Part shown: piece after piece, positions 56,601 through 64,000 of the stretch
Layout of the letters: each line of letters begins with the position of its first letter
How positions within the stretch are numbered: position 1 is the stretch's first letter
Translations under genes and position numbers: made by a program
Source: Heterocephalus glaber
Taxonomy: Eukaryota > Chordata > Mammalia > Rodentia > Bathyergidae
Assembly (NCBI RefSeq): GCF_000247695.1
Contig: NW_004624747.1
Location: forward strand, 10,211,192-10,275,191
Direction: 5' to 3'
DNA: 64,000 bases
The notes under the pieces: model-generated
What the model was told of the DNA's origin: nothing
Seen by the model: only the letters and a program-made list of their open reading frames with translations
Databases searched by the model: none

Positions 56601-57484
56601 AATTTGTATGGAGCCAGAGAGCCTTGGTGGAGCCAGGCTTCAGCCTGACCAGAGGGCTACTCAGGGTCCTTGTACTAAATGGACATCATCACCCCTCCCA
56701 CTTCTCCCTCCATAAACTGCCTGTGTCCAGCGCCTGTCCCATAGCAGGTGACCCAAGCCAAAACTATCAAAGGCAGCAGCAGGGAGGGGTCAACTGAGCG
56801 GGGGCAGTCCAGGGGGCTCTGGCTTGGTGCTGCCCTGCTGTCCAGTCATGGCCTGCCTCCTCCTCTGGACTCTGCTCCAGCTATGTTTTGCAGGCCAAGC
56901 AGACCAGCAATGCAGGGCCCTCCAGAAGGGCAAGAGCAAGTCATTAGCTAGAAAAAGCTGAAAAATGCCAAGGACGATATAAAAATCCAAGGAACATAGG
57001 CAGAAGTACTTAGGAGTGAAGAGGCTGGGGAAAGGGAAGGGGGTCTCCTTGCTGAAGATATAGAAACAGCTCCATTAAGGAAATGAGGAGACAGTTCAAT
57101 AGTTTTCTGATCCGCGTTATCCTTCCCTCCCCACTCTCTGGGTCCTCTCCTGCTCCCTTTTTCCAGTATTTTGAAGAATGCCTTGTATTCCCTAGGCAAA
57201 GACTAGGATTCTTTAAAAACACAACGGGTAAACTGGTGCAACAGGTTCCACATTGGAGAGCTGATGTTTCCTACCTTTCTACACGCCCAGCCTGACCATG
57301 AACCGGGGCCGAGGGACTGAGGTCCGCCTGCACCCCGGAGTCCAGACTCCCCAGTCCACCTGCCCTGCCCACCTTTGAGCAGCTCCACCGTGCGCAGCTG
57401 GAAAGGGATGCCGTTTTTCTTGGCAAAGATGTAGACTGCGCGGCAGGGCTGGGACATAAGGTCGAGGTAGAGATCCAGGCCCAT
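53484..57484 (-). CDS. GSTT3: theta-class glutathione S-transferase, Gstt3-like, complete
   Basis: A cytosolic enzyme that conjugates glutathione to electrophiles such as small halogenated compounds (family role). Five exons: 57373-57484, 55933-56020, 54703-54853, 54009-54185, 53484-53681. All junctions are GT/AG and in phase, giving 241 residues, the length of mouse Gstt3. Theta hallmarks are intact: catalytic Ser11 in [10 protein letters not shown], His40, Val54-cisPro55 (KVPAL), Glu66-Ser67 before VAILLYL, and [10 protein letters not shown] starting the helical domain. Sequence such as [24 protein letters not shown] and AKDMPPL favours rodent Gstt3 over Gstt1. The start is the only ATG giving [15 protein letters not shown] box lies about 125 bases upstream, and AATAAA at 53428-53433 follows the stop. 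Confidence 0.93.
54009..54185 (-). CDS. GSTT3: Gstt3-like exon 4
   Basis: 59 codons, [20 protein letters not shown] and onward to AITELMH. Same length and phase as GSTT1 exon 4 at 59604-59780. ISVADL is the N-capping box typical of GST folds. Confidence 0.93.
54221..54388 (+). mobile_element. B1-ID dimeric SINE in Gstt3-like intron 3
   Basis: gccaaccatggcaccacaag (B1), then gggctggagatgtagctcag (ID half). Confidence 0.75.
54703..54853 (-). CDS. GSTT3: Gstt3-like exon 3
   Basis: Starts with the split Ser67 codon, then [20 protein letters not shown] and onward to WAMWQK. The exon completes the thioredoxin-like domain and opens the helical domain. Acceptor attcccctag, donor GTGAGC. Confidence 0.93.
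55114..55200 (-). mobile_element. ID SINE in Gstt3-like intron 2
   Basis: T-run, cgtactggggatcgaactc, to taaatccccggcccc, flanked by agtgtgagtctt on both sides. Confidence 0.88.
55727..55864 (+). mobile_element. B1 SINE in Gstt3-like intron 2
   Basis: cacacacctgtaatcccagc to aaaaacaaacaagcaaac, with two ttcaaggccagcct-like units. Confidence 0.8.
55933..56020 (-). CDS. GSTT3: Gstt3-like exon 2
   Basis: Codes for [20 protein letters not shown] and KDEDFILAE. The exon carries the glutathione-binding loop and the cis-proline. Acceptor tttcccacag, donor AG|GTAATA. Confidence 0.93.
56021..57372 (-). other. GSTT3: Gstt3-like intron 1, nothing recognised
   Basis: GC-richer than the CABIN1 introns, no repeat I can name. 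Confidence 0.6.
57373..57484 (-). CDS. GSTT3: Gstt3-like exon 1
   Basis: Codes for residues 1-37, [20 protein letters not shown] onward, with catalytic Ser11. The donor is G|GTGGGC. Confidence 0.93.
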
Positions 57485-57606
57485 GGCGGGGTGGCATGCA
57501 GACCTAGGAGCTGAAACAAAAACTGCCGGAAGGAAGGAACGGCTGGGCCCCAGGCTGCAGACAGACCCAGCCGGAGGACCCCGGCCCGACCACGCCCTTG
57601 CTGTCC

Positions 57607-57611
57607 ATTGG
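57607..57611 (-). promoter_or_regulatory. GSTT3: CCAAT box of the Gstt3-like gene
   Basis: ATTGG on the plus strand, reading CCAAT on the gene strand, about 125 bases before the start codon in a GC-rich stretch without an obvious TATA box. Confidence 0.45.
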
Positions 57612-59094
57612 TTGGATCCAGAGAATTTTAGCCCGATCAGGCTCTTGATCAGGCTCTTGCGTCCTCCTCCGTCCCTCGGGTAGAATCTGGGCCGCAGGTG
57701 TTCTTCCCAGGTGGGTAGGGCACAAACAAGCCCGGACACCTTTCGGGGAGTGGGGAAGGGTCGCTGCCAGGTCAGACCTCTTTCCCGGGACCTCAATGTC
57801 CAATGTCCTTCATCAAATGGTGCACGGAGAGCCTTAATGAGAAACGAGACTCCAGCGATGCTTCCAATATAAACTCTCAGTGGATTTAAGGTGGAAAGAC
57901 TTGGGCTGTGTGCGGTCAGCCCAAGCCCCCTCCCTCTACCCTGGAGAGAGCCAAGAGAGGAGTGGCCTCGGAGTCCCCTGGAACAGAGGGAAAAAGAAGA
58001 GATGGAGCCATTTCCCCACCCTGTCCAGGGCACAGCACCCAGGATGGAGGCTGGGGAGGATATTTGGTCTCTCACTGTTTGTAGAGGCCCGACCCACACC
58101 CAGAGAAGGACTTACCCCGCCCTCTCCAACCCCCAGGGTCATATTCATTACACTCCAGCTAATCCCTACCTGAGAAGCTAGCGGCCCATTAGATCCTATC
58201 CAGAGGACTGCAGGGTGCCTGGGATTGGACAAAACCTCCCCGCCCTTTTTGCAGGGCCAAGTCTTGCCAACTGCAGTTCTGGAGCTCCTGAGACCTATGG
58301 CCATGCCATTCCTATTTCCAAAGAGACTTTCCAGGGATGAGAAGACACAACCCCGAACCCCCTCATAGAATGCCCCTTGGAAAGAGGATAGGTTACTGGG
58401 AATCAAGAAAAGCTTTGTCCTCCTGGTTCTAAGAGATCTCTTTTAAGATTTATCCCCCGGGAGAGTAAAGGGCCTTCTTGCTACAACAGTACAGCCTTCT
58501 CCAGACTGAAAGGAGCCACATTCTCCACTCCCCATCCCCCCCTGTATTTGCCATTTCTTCACACGTCACCTTTGGCCCGGCTTACTGCAACATCTAATGT
58601 CCCTGCTTTCTCCCTGGATGCCTTCCAGACCAACCCCCACTAGCATCCAGAACACAATTCTACTATGAAATCTCAGTCCTTTGTTCCTCTTTATAGTTTA
58701 CAGCCAAGTGCCTAGGAATGGCATTTATGCCCCTGCATCACTGGGTCCTGACCAGGAGACTTGCTGTTTGGATTTCTACCCTCCTGACCTATTCCTCAGG
58801 ACAGAGACAAGGCCATGTCTTGGGAGACTGGCCTGGTCCACTGATCAACAACCATGCCTACAGCCAACACATGAGATGCTGCTGACCCCTGAGTATCTGA
58901 CAAATCATCCAGCGAGAACCAGAAGACTATGGGATATTTGTGCATTTCACCCTTGGCAACCATCAGGGGGAAGCTGACCCTCAGGGCATGGGGGGGGTTG
59001 TCTTTTGGACAAAATCAAGACCAGAGCCAGTTCACAAGAAAGTCAAATAAATCACACAGTAGAGTTGGAAGCTGAGGCTCACACTGAGCCTAGA
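57612..59094. other. spacer between Gstt3-like and GSTT1
   Basis: About 1.5 kb without a gene or repeat I recognise. The two GST genes are head-to-tail, so the Gstt3-like promoter must lie here. Confidence 0.6.
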
Positions 59095-59100
59095 TTTATT
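59095..59100 (-). terminator. GSTT1: poly(A) signal AATAAA of GSTT1
   Basis: TTTATT on the plus strand about 107 bases past the stop codon at 59207. Confidence 0.65.
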
Positions 59101-59206
59101 ATGCAAACTTAACCAAAATGTAGTGATTAAAGGCCTGGAAAGAGGCAGTGGAAATAAAGGTGCTTTGTGAACTGCCAAGGGCAGTGCAAAGGTGAGACTT
59201 CCAAGC

Positions 59207-59401
59207 TCACCGGATCATGGCCAGCACCCCAGGCATCACCTTCTGCTTTATGGTGGGGTCAGCAGGTGGAGAGTCCTTCACCTTCAGGATGATTTCATGG
59301 GCCTCCTGGAAGAGGTTCTCCCCTACTGCAGCCTCCACTTGCCTGTGCCAGGCAGCCAGCTTGGGTCGGCCTTCAAAGACTTGGCAGCCAGCACCAATGG
59401 G
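59207..59401 (-). CDS. GSTT1: GSTT1 exon 5
   Basis: 64 codons plus stop, acceptor tcactctatag. The C-terminal helix that covers the active site reads KVMPGVLAMIR. Confidence 0.92.
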   Translation of the reverse strand, partial: PIGAGCQVFEGRPKLAAWHRQVEAAVGENLFQEAHEIILKVKDSPPADPTIKQKVMPGVLAMIR

Positions 59402-59780
59402 CTATAGAGTGAAGGAGACAGAATGAGAATGCAGTGAAGCCAAGGACTAACCTCATCTACCTGGTTTGAGGACTCCAGAGCTCAGAAGAAGTTTCCACAC
59501 ATAAGCACAGCTCCACAGCCTGGTGGGGCAGCACAAACAGGACTTCAGCAACTGGCCAGCCCCTCCCCCCATCTAATCTGCCCACCTGGCACCTGACACT
59601 TACATGCATCAGCTCCGTGATGGCTACCAGGTCAGCCAGGGAGATTTGGGATCCAATGAGGAAAGCTTTGTTCTGGAGGAACTTGTCCTCGAAGACCTGC
59701 AGGGTGTCATCTAACTCTGCCAAGGTGGCTGCCAGCAGCTCAGAAGATACTTGCTCACCCAGGAAAACAGGGAACATCAC
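59207..59780 (-). CDS. GSTT1: GSTT1, exons 4 and 5 (5' part outside window)
   Basis: Theta GST that dehalogenates and conjugates small halogenated compounds (family role). Exon 4 (59604-59780, 59 codons) reads VMFPVFLGEQVSSELLAATL onward to AITELMH. Exon 5 (59207-59401) reads PIGAGCQVFEGRPKLAAWHR onward to GVLAMIR and TGA. Both match GSTT1 more closely than the Gstt3-like neighbour (FPVFLGE, QNKAFL, PPADPTIKQK, AMIR end). Splice sites are canonical. Exons 1-3 are not found up to 64,000 and must lie beyond the right edge, so intron 3 is longer than 4.2 kb. Position 234, Trp in human and Arg in mouse, is Gly (codon GGG). Confidence 0.92.
59604..59780 (-). CDS. GSTT1: GSTT1 exon 4
   Basis: 59 codons, acceptor cacctgtcag, donor CAT|GTAAGT. 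Contains ISLADLVAITELMH, the conserved core of the helical domain. Confidence 0.92.
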
Positions 59781-60020
59781 CTGACAGGTGGGCAGGCAAA
59801 GTGGGGAATTAGAGGCCAGCCCCTCCCTTCGTTGAAGGAAGGCAATCCCCCAACATTGGAGCAGCCTTTGGATCTATGCATTGCATCTTTCTTCCCTGGC
59901 ACAGTGAGGCTGGCATGGAAATCTCCAAGGGACTCCTTTTCCAAGAAACACTCTTGCTTTTCTGAACTTTGATTGAGCCTCTGGGGCATCAGAAAGAATG
60001 ATGCTAATCTCTTACTCTTT

Positions 60021-60104
60021 TTTTTCTCTCAGTACCGGGGATCAAACTCAGGAACTTGCAGGTGCCTCAGGCAGGCGCAGGACCACTGAGCTAAATCCTG
60101 GGCC
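60021..60104 (-). mobile_element. ID SINE in GSTT1 intron 3
   Basis: ttttttctctcagtaccggg to taaatcctgggccc; flanked by gctaatctctt and actaatctctt. Confidence 0.82.
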
Positions 60105-60257
60105 CACTAATCTCTTTGAGAATGACTCAAATAGGGACCTGAACTTTCCATACTTTTGGGGAAGGAAGCTTGATTGGGAATTTTTTTATTAGTACATTTG
60201 CAATACATGCTATTTACATTCATTTTGGGGGGATTGCTAGATATATATAACATATCT

Positions 60258-60347
60258 TTTTTTTTTTTTTTTGGTACCGGGGATCAAACTTGGGTCCTTG
60301 CGCTTGCGCAGCAGGCGGCGAAACCACTGAGCTAAATCTCCGGCCCC
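60258..60347 (-). mobile_element. ID SINE in GSTT1 intron 3
   Basis: T-run, ggtaccggggatcaaactt to taaatctccggcccc; flanked by tatataacatatctt on both sides. Confidence 0.88.
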
Positions 60348-60418
60348 TATATAACATATCTTAATCATTTTTGATCCCCCCCATCCTCCCTCTTCTCTCT
60401 CGGGATTAGGAATCATAT

Positions 60419-60909
60419 TGTCAGGTCTGACTTAAGTGAGTCCATCACAAAAAAATGGGACAAAGCAAGCAGGCTTCTTTTAGCAAAAAACAGCAGCTTC
60501 CCAGTAAATAGGGCAAATGGACTCAAAAGGAAGTATACAACTCCCCTGGTGCCAAGAAGCACAGTAATTGTGTACACACCTGAGCAGGCTGTCCTTGGGC
60601 ACTCAAGTCATAAATATTTTACCCCAGATTCCTTAGCCCCTTCAAAACCTACATAAGCCTAATTTCTTTCCCAGTTAGTTGCTAATCTCTCTCTCTCCTG
60701 GTGTTAGCCCATCCACTCTTGGATGAAATCTCTCCCAGCTAGCTGCCACTTTCTCTCTCCCAGTGTCAGCCTATCCACACATGGATGTGATAAACTCAGC
60801 TTTTCCCAGCTAGCTGCTAGAATCTCCTGATTTTTAGTCCCTGTTAAATGAACTTTTCTTTTTCTCACAACAAAGAGCCTGTTTTTTGACAGGTGGATTC
60901 TTTATAACA
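60419..60909 (+). mobile_element. solo LTR of an endogenous retrovirus, copy 1
   Basis: About 490 bp starting TGTCAGG and ending ATAACA, flanked by catat on both sides. Shares most of its length with 62552-63052, including cccagctagctgctagaatc and caacaaagagcctgtttttt. No gag, pol or env frames nearby, so it is a lone LTR. Confidence 0.75.
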
Positions 60910-61535
60910 CATATGTCAGGGGTATGTGGTCTGAGAAATGTGTCATTAGATGATTTTGTCATTATGCAAACATCACAGAGAATACTTAAACCTGAATGTC
61001 ATAGGTCAGTCACCTAAAAATGGCCTCTTAATACCGTTACATGGTAAACATGAGATATGAGGCTGCTGATGGCATCACACAGCAAACTATGTTACACTGA
61101 CCTTTGTATAAGTAGTTGTACTCCACAGGGCATAGTGGCACATGTGTGTAATCCCAGCACTTAGGAGGTTGAAGAAGGAGGATCACTGTAAGTTCAAGGC
61201 CAGCCTAGGCTATATAGTGAGCTGGGCTGGACTTGAACTACATAGCAAGACTCTATCTCAAAAAATAAAAGTAGGAATACTTTAAAATAACAATGAAAAG
61301 TACAGTAAATGCACAAGCCAGTAACAGTTGTTCTCATATCAAATATTATGTACTGTACATAGTTGTTTGCTATATACTTTTACACAACTAGCAGCACAAC
61401 AGGTTTACACTATGATATTATGATTACTATAACGTCAATAGGTAATAGGAATTTTTCAGCTCCATTATACTCTTATAGGACCACAGCCATATATGTGGCC
61501 TGTTATTGACTGGAATATCATAATGCAGTGCATGG
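60910..61535. mobile_element. old DNA-transposon relic, copy 1
   Basis: Starts near tctgagaaatgtgtcattag and ends near gtggcctgttattgactgg, resembling a common ancient mammalian DNA transposon with cagtcatg... termini. The family name is not certain. A B1 at 61126-61266 is inserted. Confidence 0.5.
61126..61266 (+). mobile_element. B1 SINE in DNA-transposon relic
   Basis: gggcatagtggcacatgtgt to ctcaaaaaataaaagtag. Confidence 0.8.
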
Positions 61536-61609
61536 CTGGAACTATTTTATAGCCTCTTTTCCCCAAATATAAAACCAGAAGTTCTTACAGCATAAGTATC
61601 AGGAGAATG

Positions 61610-61740
61610 GGCTTCTAAGGTCTCCACACTGTCACTTAATAAGCTGTATGACCTTAAGCATAATATTCAAACTCTCTGAGTCTCAATGTCTTCATTTGTA
61701 ATAAAGAAAAGTAACAGTAGATGGCTCATATTATAAAAGG
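61610..61740 (+). repeat. MIR relic
   Basis: tgtatgaccttaagcataat, actctctgagtctcaatgtc: core MIR pattern, sense. Confidence 0.5.
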
Positions 61741-62467
61741 AAAAATGAAGCCCAGAGAGGGACAGCCAGTTGCCCAAGATAGCACAGTCCAGAAAAGACT
61801 AAGCCAAGCATAGAACTGATGCCAGCCCCACCCAGGGACTGAGGAGGAAAACCAGGACGGGGTAGCGTCCAACATTCCAGGAGGAGAGTGATGGAGGGAG
61901 AAGCCATTAATTGCCTCTGGCTTCACAGAGCTGTCTGGAAGATTCAGTGGGTGGAGAGTAAGGGAAGGGTGAATGCTCAGTCAAGTATATTGTTCGGTAA
62001 AGTTGCTTGGCAGGAAGAGGGAAAGGGAAAGAGGACTGGAGCCCCAGCTTTGGGCTTTAGTTTCCTTCCCCATATAAGGAGGATGGGATCAAATAGCCAA
62101 GAGTGGCCTGGATGAGTCCTGGGCTAAAAACATTTCTCTGGGTGCAGAGATTTAAAAAATATGAATCAGCTGCTGGCACCATCTCATACAAAGGTCTTGA
62201 TTTCCAGCTTCTTTTTAACTTAAGGAGTGTGAGGCATACAGGGCCAGCATTCCTACCTGGTACCCATACTTGTCCTCTAGTGCTGATGATGGGCTGCTTT
62301 ATCAGGAGGGCCCCATCTGTGAGTCCCCACCCAGCCCAGCTCCCTCAGACATTTAGCCACCTCACCCCTGCAACAGACGGCCTACATTTCCCCTTTGTTC
62401 TAACGTGGTGGTTTCAAAGTCCTTAGGGTTATAAAAAGTCATTTCATTCCGCTTTCAACTTCAAATA
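61741..62467 (-). other. GSTT1: GSTT1 intron 3, unique-looking stretch
   Basis: No exon 3 of GSTT1 and no repeat recognised. Confidence 0.55.
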
Positions 62468-62551
62468 CAGTCATGTGTCACGTAATGACATTTCACTCAA
62501 GAATGGACCACATATACCATGGTGTTCTCATGATGCAGCTGAAAAACTCCT

Positions 62552-63052
62552 TGTCATGCCTGGCCTAAACAAACAGGACAAAGCAAACAGGCTGCTTTCA
62601 GCAAACAACAGCAGCTTCTCAGTAAATAGGACAAATGGACTCAAAATGAAATATACAATCTCCCCCCATACCGAAAAGTCCACTGATTGTCTACATGCCT
62701 GTGCAGACTGTCCTTGGATTCAATCATAAGCATTTCACCCCAGATTTCTTAGCCCCTTCGATACCTATGTAGGCCTAATTCCTTTCACAGTTAGCTGTTT
62801 ATATTTCTCTCCTGGTGTTAGCCCATCCACTCACAAATGATCTCTCCCAGCTAGCTGTTGTTACTTCTTTTTCTCATTGTCAGCCCATCCGCACACAGAT
62901 ATAATAAACTCAGCTTTTCCCAGCTAGCAGCTAGAATCTCCCTGATTTTAGTCCCTGATTTTTAGTTCCTGTTCGCTGGAATAAACTTTCCTTTTTTCCT
63001 CACAACAAAAAGCCTATTTTGACAAGTGGATTCATGTGTGCCATCTATAACA
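62552..63052 (+). mobile_element. solo LTR of an endogenous retrovirus, copy 2
   Basis: 501 bp, TGTCATG to ATAACA, flanked by tcct on both sides. A short duplication of about 4 bp fits a class I element. The LTR has an AATAAAC-type poly(A) signal near its 3' end. It is inserted inside an older DNA-transposon relic. Confidence 0.75.
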
Positions 63053-63180
63053 TCCTCTATTGCCTAGTGACATGGTAGCTAGCTGTCACAGCATCATCAC
63101 ACAATGTATTACTCAAGAGTTTATGATGCGGCTGATGTAACCACATCGTATAAACTATAACATATAAAACTGTGACTATG

Positions 63181-63258
63181 GGCTGGGGATTTAGCTCAGT
63201 GGTTCTGCCGCCTGCCTCGAAAGCACAAGGTCCCGAGTTCAATCCCCACTACCAAAAA
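63181..63258 (+). mobile_element. ID SINE in DNA-transposon relic
   Basis: gggctggggatttagctcag to taccaaaaacaaaa, flanked by aaaactgtga. Confidence 0.85.
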
Positions 63259-63550
63259 CAAAAAACTGTGAGCAGTTCATAAACCTGGTATGTTAAGCGA
63301 CCATGTTACCGTTTTGTATATTTACTATACTATACTTTTTACTGTTATTACAGAGTACTCTTCTACTTGCTAAAAAAAGTTTATTGTAAAATAGTTGACT
63401 GTGTTTCACCAGCACCAGCCTCATACATCTCATGGTTATTGCATCTCTTGATTGCATCAAAAGACCTGGTGTAGTGGCACACACCTGTATTCCCCAGCTA
63501 CTGGAGAAGCTAAGGCAGGAGAATGGAAAGTTTTTTTGAGGGGGATTTCC

Positions 63551-63670
63551 CTTGGTTTTTTTTGAAACAGGGTCTTGCTATATAGTTCAGGCTGGCCTTG
63601 AGCTCAACATAATCCTCTTGCCTCAGCCTCCTGAGTGCTGGGATTACAGGTGTGCACCACACATCTGGCT
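63551..63670 (-). mobile_element. B1 SINE nested in the dimeric SINE
   Basis: Reverse B1, ttgaaacagggtcttgctat to ggtgtgcaccacacatctgg. Confidence 0.8.
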
Positions 63671-63748
63671 ACAACTTCAAGTTGAGCCCAGCCTAGGCAA
63701 CTTAGTGATTTAGTGAGACCCTGTCTAAACATAAAATAAAAAAGGGTC

Positions 63749-63852
63749 GTGCTCACTTCAGCAACACACACACTAAAACTGGAATGATATAGAGAAGATT
63801 GGCATGGCCCAGCGCAAAGATGACACGCAAATTTGTAAAGCGTTCTATATTT
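63749..63852 (+). pseudogene. U6 snRNA retropseudogene
   Basis: Nearly full-length U6: gtgctcacttcagcaacaca, gagaagattggcatggccc, gatgacacgcaaatt, gcgttctatattt, followed by an A-tail. Flanked by aaaaaaggg on both sides. It has substitutions and small deletions, and no upstream PSE or TATA is apparent, so it is taken as a retrocopy. Confidence 0.9.
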
Positions 63853-63916
63853 AAAAAAAAAAAAAAAGGGCTGAGGTTGTAGCTCAAGGCAAAGGTTCTG
63901 GATTCAATCCCCAGTA

Positions 63917-63957
<41 letters not shown>
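63917..63957 (+). repeat. (CA)n microsatellite
   Basis: About 20 tandem CA units after the ID half. Confidence 0.95.
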
Positions 63958-63959
<2 letters not shown>

Positions 63960-64000
63960 ATCACATGGAATAATTGGCCTAATCTGTCTACATTTGTTTA

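Larger units (their letters stand above)
62468..63460. mobile_element. old DNA-transposon relic, copy 2, split by LTR and ID
   Basis: Starts cagtcatgtgtcacgtaatg, continues after the LTR at attgcctagtgacatggtag, and after the ID at 63181 with tttactatactatacttttt. The pieces join collinearly once insertions are removed. Same family as 60910-61535, opposite end. Confidence 0.5.
63469..63918 (+). mobile_element. B1-ID dimeric SINE split by a B1 and by U6
   Basis: B1 5' part (ctggtgtagtggcacacacc) to 63530; its 3' part resumes at 63672-63746; the ID half (gggctgaggttgtagctcaa) is at 63867-63918. A reverse B1 and the U6 retrocopy sit between. Confidence 0.7.

Noticed and set aside
57203..58099. 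298-codon minus-strand open frame running through the Gstt3-like exon 1 and promoter
   Set aside because: Only its part from 57484 to 57373 is coding. Upstream the frame is open by chance in GC-rich DNA, with low-complexity composition, and downstream it reads through the exon 1 donor into the intron.
60419..63052. A provirus with paired LTRs
   Set aside because: Each LTR has its own flanking duplication and the 1.6 kb between them holds other repeats, with no retroviral coding remains.
5062..63258. tRNA genes suggested by many A-box and B-box motifs (tagctcagtgg, gttcgatcc)
   Set aside because: They are ID SINEs: A-tailed, flanked by target-site duplications and lacking a tRNA cloverleaf 3' half.
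1984..63957. CRISPR arrays, bacterial operons or riboswitches
   Set aside because: The repeats are microsatellites and SINEs. Split genes and SINEs show this is a mammalian nuclear genome.
59790..64000. GSTT1 exons 1-3
   Set aside because: No match to the GQH...KVPAL or VAILLYL...WYPQDLQ blocks was found on the minus strand, so they lie outside the window.

Overview
This is a mammalian, almost certainly rodent, genomic window. The evidence is spliced genes of vertebrate type (CABIN1 and theta-class glutathione transferases), B1 SINEs with the rodent internal duplication, and dozens of tRNA-derived ID-type SINEs whose body reads like ggccggggatttagctcagtgg and ends in accaaaa. The ID subtype and the many B1-ID dimers look unlike mouse or rat. 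A beaver-like or other non-murid rodent is my guess, but I cannot fix the species from sequence alone.

Layout. From about 46.1 kb leftward, the minus strand carries the 5' part of CABIN1. It has a CpG-island promoter (about 45.6-46.15 kb), an exon holding the start codon as its last three bases (41557-41636), and 16 further coding exons down to 8329. Together these encode about 877 of the roughly 2,200 residues expected. All junctions keep phase and have canonical splice sites, and no lesion is seen. The gene runs off the left edge; 1-8328 is intron.

Between CABIN1 and the GST cluster (49.3-52.1 kb, minus) lies a three-exon D-dopachrome tautomerase (DDT) pseudogene. It has a lost start, a frameshift, degraded splice sites and an in-frame stop. 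In mouse this slot between Cabin1 and the Gstt genes holds the working Ddt gene.

To its right are two tandem minus-strand theta GST genes. One is complete, with five exons and 241 residues, and resembles rodent Gstt3 (53484-57484). The other is GSTT1, of which only exons 4 and 5 are inside the window (59207-59780); exons 1-3 must lie beyond the right edge.

The rest is introns and spacers filled with repeats: about 35 ID SINEs, about 25 B1 or B1-ID SINEs, a Tigger DNA transposon with transposase relics and five nested insertions (14232-17120), two short Tigger-like MITEs, old L1 fragments, two LTRs of one family, a U6 pseudogene and a U6 fragment, MIR relics and microsatellites.

I found no new multi-gene system. 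The best leads are the DDT pseudogene in its ancestral slot, a CABIN1 5' splice site triplicated by retroposon target-site duplications, a glycine at the functionally important position 234 of GSTT1, and a 32-bp perfect palindrome next to the CABIN1 promoter.
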